Assembly: GCA_964592645.1 (NCBI GenBank)
Contig: CAZQFV010000027.1
Location: 1 to 41,423 of the forward strand
Reading direction: 5' to 3'
Length of the DNA: 41,423 bases
From: CAZQFV01 sp964592645
GTDB lineage: Bacteria > Chloroflexota > Chloroflexia > DTKN01
Shown: positions 40,945-41,423 of the stretch, piece by piece
Layout: the number at the start of each line of letters is the position of its first letter
Numbering within the stretch: the stretch's first letter is position 1
Position numbers and translations under genes: made by a program
Notes under the pieces: generated by a model
Seen by the model: only the letters and a program-made list of their open reading frames with translations
The model's database searches: none
Told to the model about the DNA's origin: nothing

Positions 40945-41423
40945 CTACTTGGGGCCCTTCCGAGCTTGCGCCGGGCCGCCGCCGGCCTCCCGCTTTTCCT
41001 CCGGCCCGGCTATCTGCGCCAGCGCCCGCTGCACGATGGCCGCCTGGTCGGCCATCCCCAACTCCTCAAAGAGGGCGGCCGCCCGCTCCAGGTAGGGGCG
41101 GGCGCGTTCCCTCTGCCCACGGCGCAGCAGCTCGAAGCCGTAGTTGCCGGTCTGCGCTGCGACGCTGTACCGATCGCCGATCGCCCGATACAGGCCGACC
41201 GCCTGCTCCAGCAGGCCGTCGGCGGCGCCATAGTCCCCGTGGGCCAGGGCTACTCTCCCCCGGCCGACCAGCGCGTTGGCCTCGCCGAGGCGGGCGCCGA
41301 CCTGGCGGAAGAGGGCCAGGGCCTGGTCGTAGCGGTCGAGGGCCTCCCGGGTCTGTTTCTGGAAGTAGAGGACGTCGCCCTGGGCCTGTAGGACGTTGGC
41401 CTCGCCGAGGCGGGCGCCGACCT
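40945..41423 (-). CDS. TPR-repeat protein, C-terminal part (5' end outside window)
   Basis: The minus-strand frame is open from the right edge to TAG at 40945-40947, giving the last 159 residues. It shows three to four 40-residue tetratricopeptide units: VGARLGEANVLQAQGDVLYF, ALALFRQVGARLGEANALVG, VGLYRAIGDRYSVAAQTGNY and AALFEELGMADQAAIVQRAL, ending in a charged, Gly/Pro-rich tail. This kind of TPR array is common as the C-terminal half of large signalling or AAA/STAND-type regulators, but the N-terminal part is not visible. No start codon was assigned. Confidence 0.85.
   Translation of the reverse strand, partial: VGARLGEANVLQAQGDVLYFQKQTREALDRYDQALALFRQVGARLGEANALVGRGRVALAHGDYGAADGLLEQAVGLYRAIGDRYSVAAQTGNYGFELLRRGQRERARPYLERAAALFEELGMADQAAIVQRALAQIAGPEEKREAGGGPAQARKGPK
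41274..41423 (-). repeat. 120-bp TPR-encoding tandem repeat
   Basis: Bases 41274-41303 and 41394-41423 are identical over 30 bases at an offset of 120, equal to one 40-residue TPR unit. The repeat continues past the window edge. Confidence 0.8.

Overview
The window is about 41.4 kb of GC-rich bacterial DNA, tightly packed, with short intergenic gaps and genes on both strands. It looks like chromosome from a member of the Chloroflexota, probably Anaerolineae-like. That placement is an inference from several traits: a DHH-CBS-CBS-nucleotidyltransferase tRNA enzyme, large secreted beta-repeat proteins, many lipoproteins, an LprG-like lipoprotein beside an MFS exporter, and 40-residue TPR repeats. 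No rRNA, tRNA, CRISPR array, intact insertion sequence or prophage was seen.

Layout. 1-2.7 kb: a NarL-type two-component pair and endonuclease IV. 2.7-7.2 kb (minus): a large duplicated membrane protein and a divergent transketolase-family enzyme. 7.4-16.3 kb (plus): a 1299-residue secreted beta-repeat protein, a GT4 glycosyltransferase, two SAM methyltransferases, a PTS enzyme I-like protein lacking its catalytic residues, and a cupin. 16.4-19.3 kb (minus): a GHMP sugar kinase, trmD with a zinc-ribbon tail, and rdgB. 19.4-21.2 kb (plus): a lipoprotein and an unusual FolD. 21.2-28.9 kb (minus): a metallopeptidase fused to a family 5 solute-binding lipoprotein, a DUF2148 protein, a GT-C-like membrane protein, a DHA2 exporter and an LppX/LprG-like lipoprotein. 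29-37.8 kb (plus): coaBC, a subtilase with PKD repeats, ruvA, dtd, the CCA-adding fusion, DUF192, and a rhodanese lipoprotein with an in-frame TGA. 37.8-41.4 kb: a ParA/Soj ATPase with a zinc ribbon (minus), a YhhQ-type transporter, a CPBP protease, and the C-terminal part of a TPR protein (minus).

Most interesting signals. (1) The rhodanese lipoprotein at 37306-37782 has TGA exactly where its relatives are expected to have the second Cys of a Tyr-Cys-Ala-Cys motif. The frame stays open through the rest of the domain, and a SECIS-like hairpin follows, so it is a candidate selenoprotein. (2) The enzyme I-like protein has Pro at the phospho-His position and has lost most PEP/Mg ligands. (3) Period-7 tandem repeats sit at three gene junctions and run up to start codons. 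(4) An LprG/P55-like lipoprotein-exporter pair is present. (5) FolD has Ile at the cyclohydrolase lysine and carries an inserted zinc ribbon; TrmD and ParA carry appended zinc ribbons. (6) A metallopeptidase and an ABC solute-binding lipoprotein are fused in frame, with an intact lipobox in the middle of the chain. (7) Several promoters share a TAGTACAAT -10 block.
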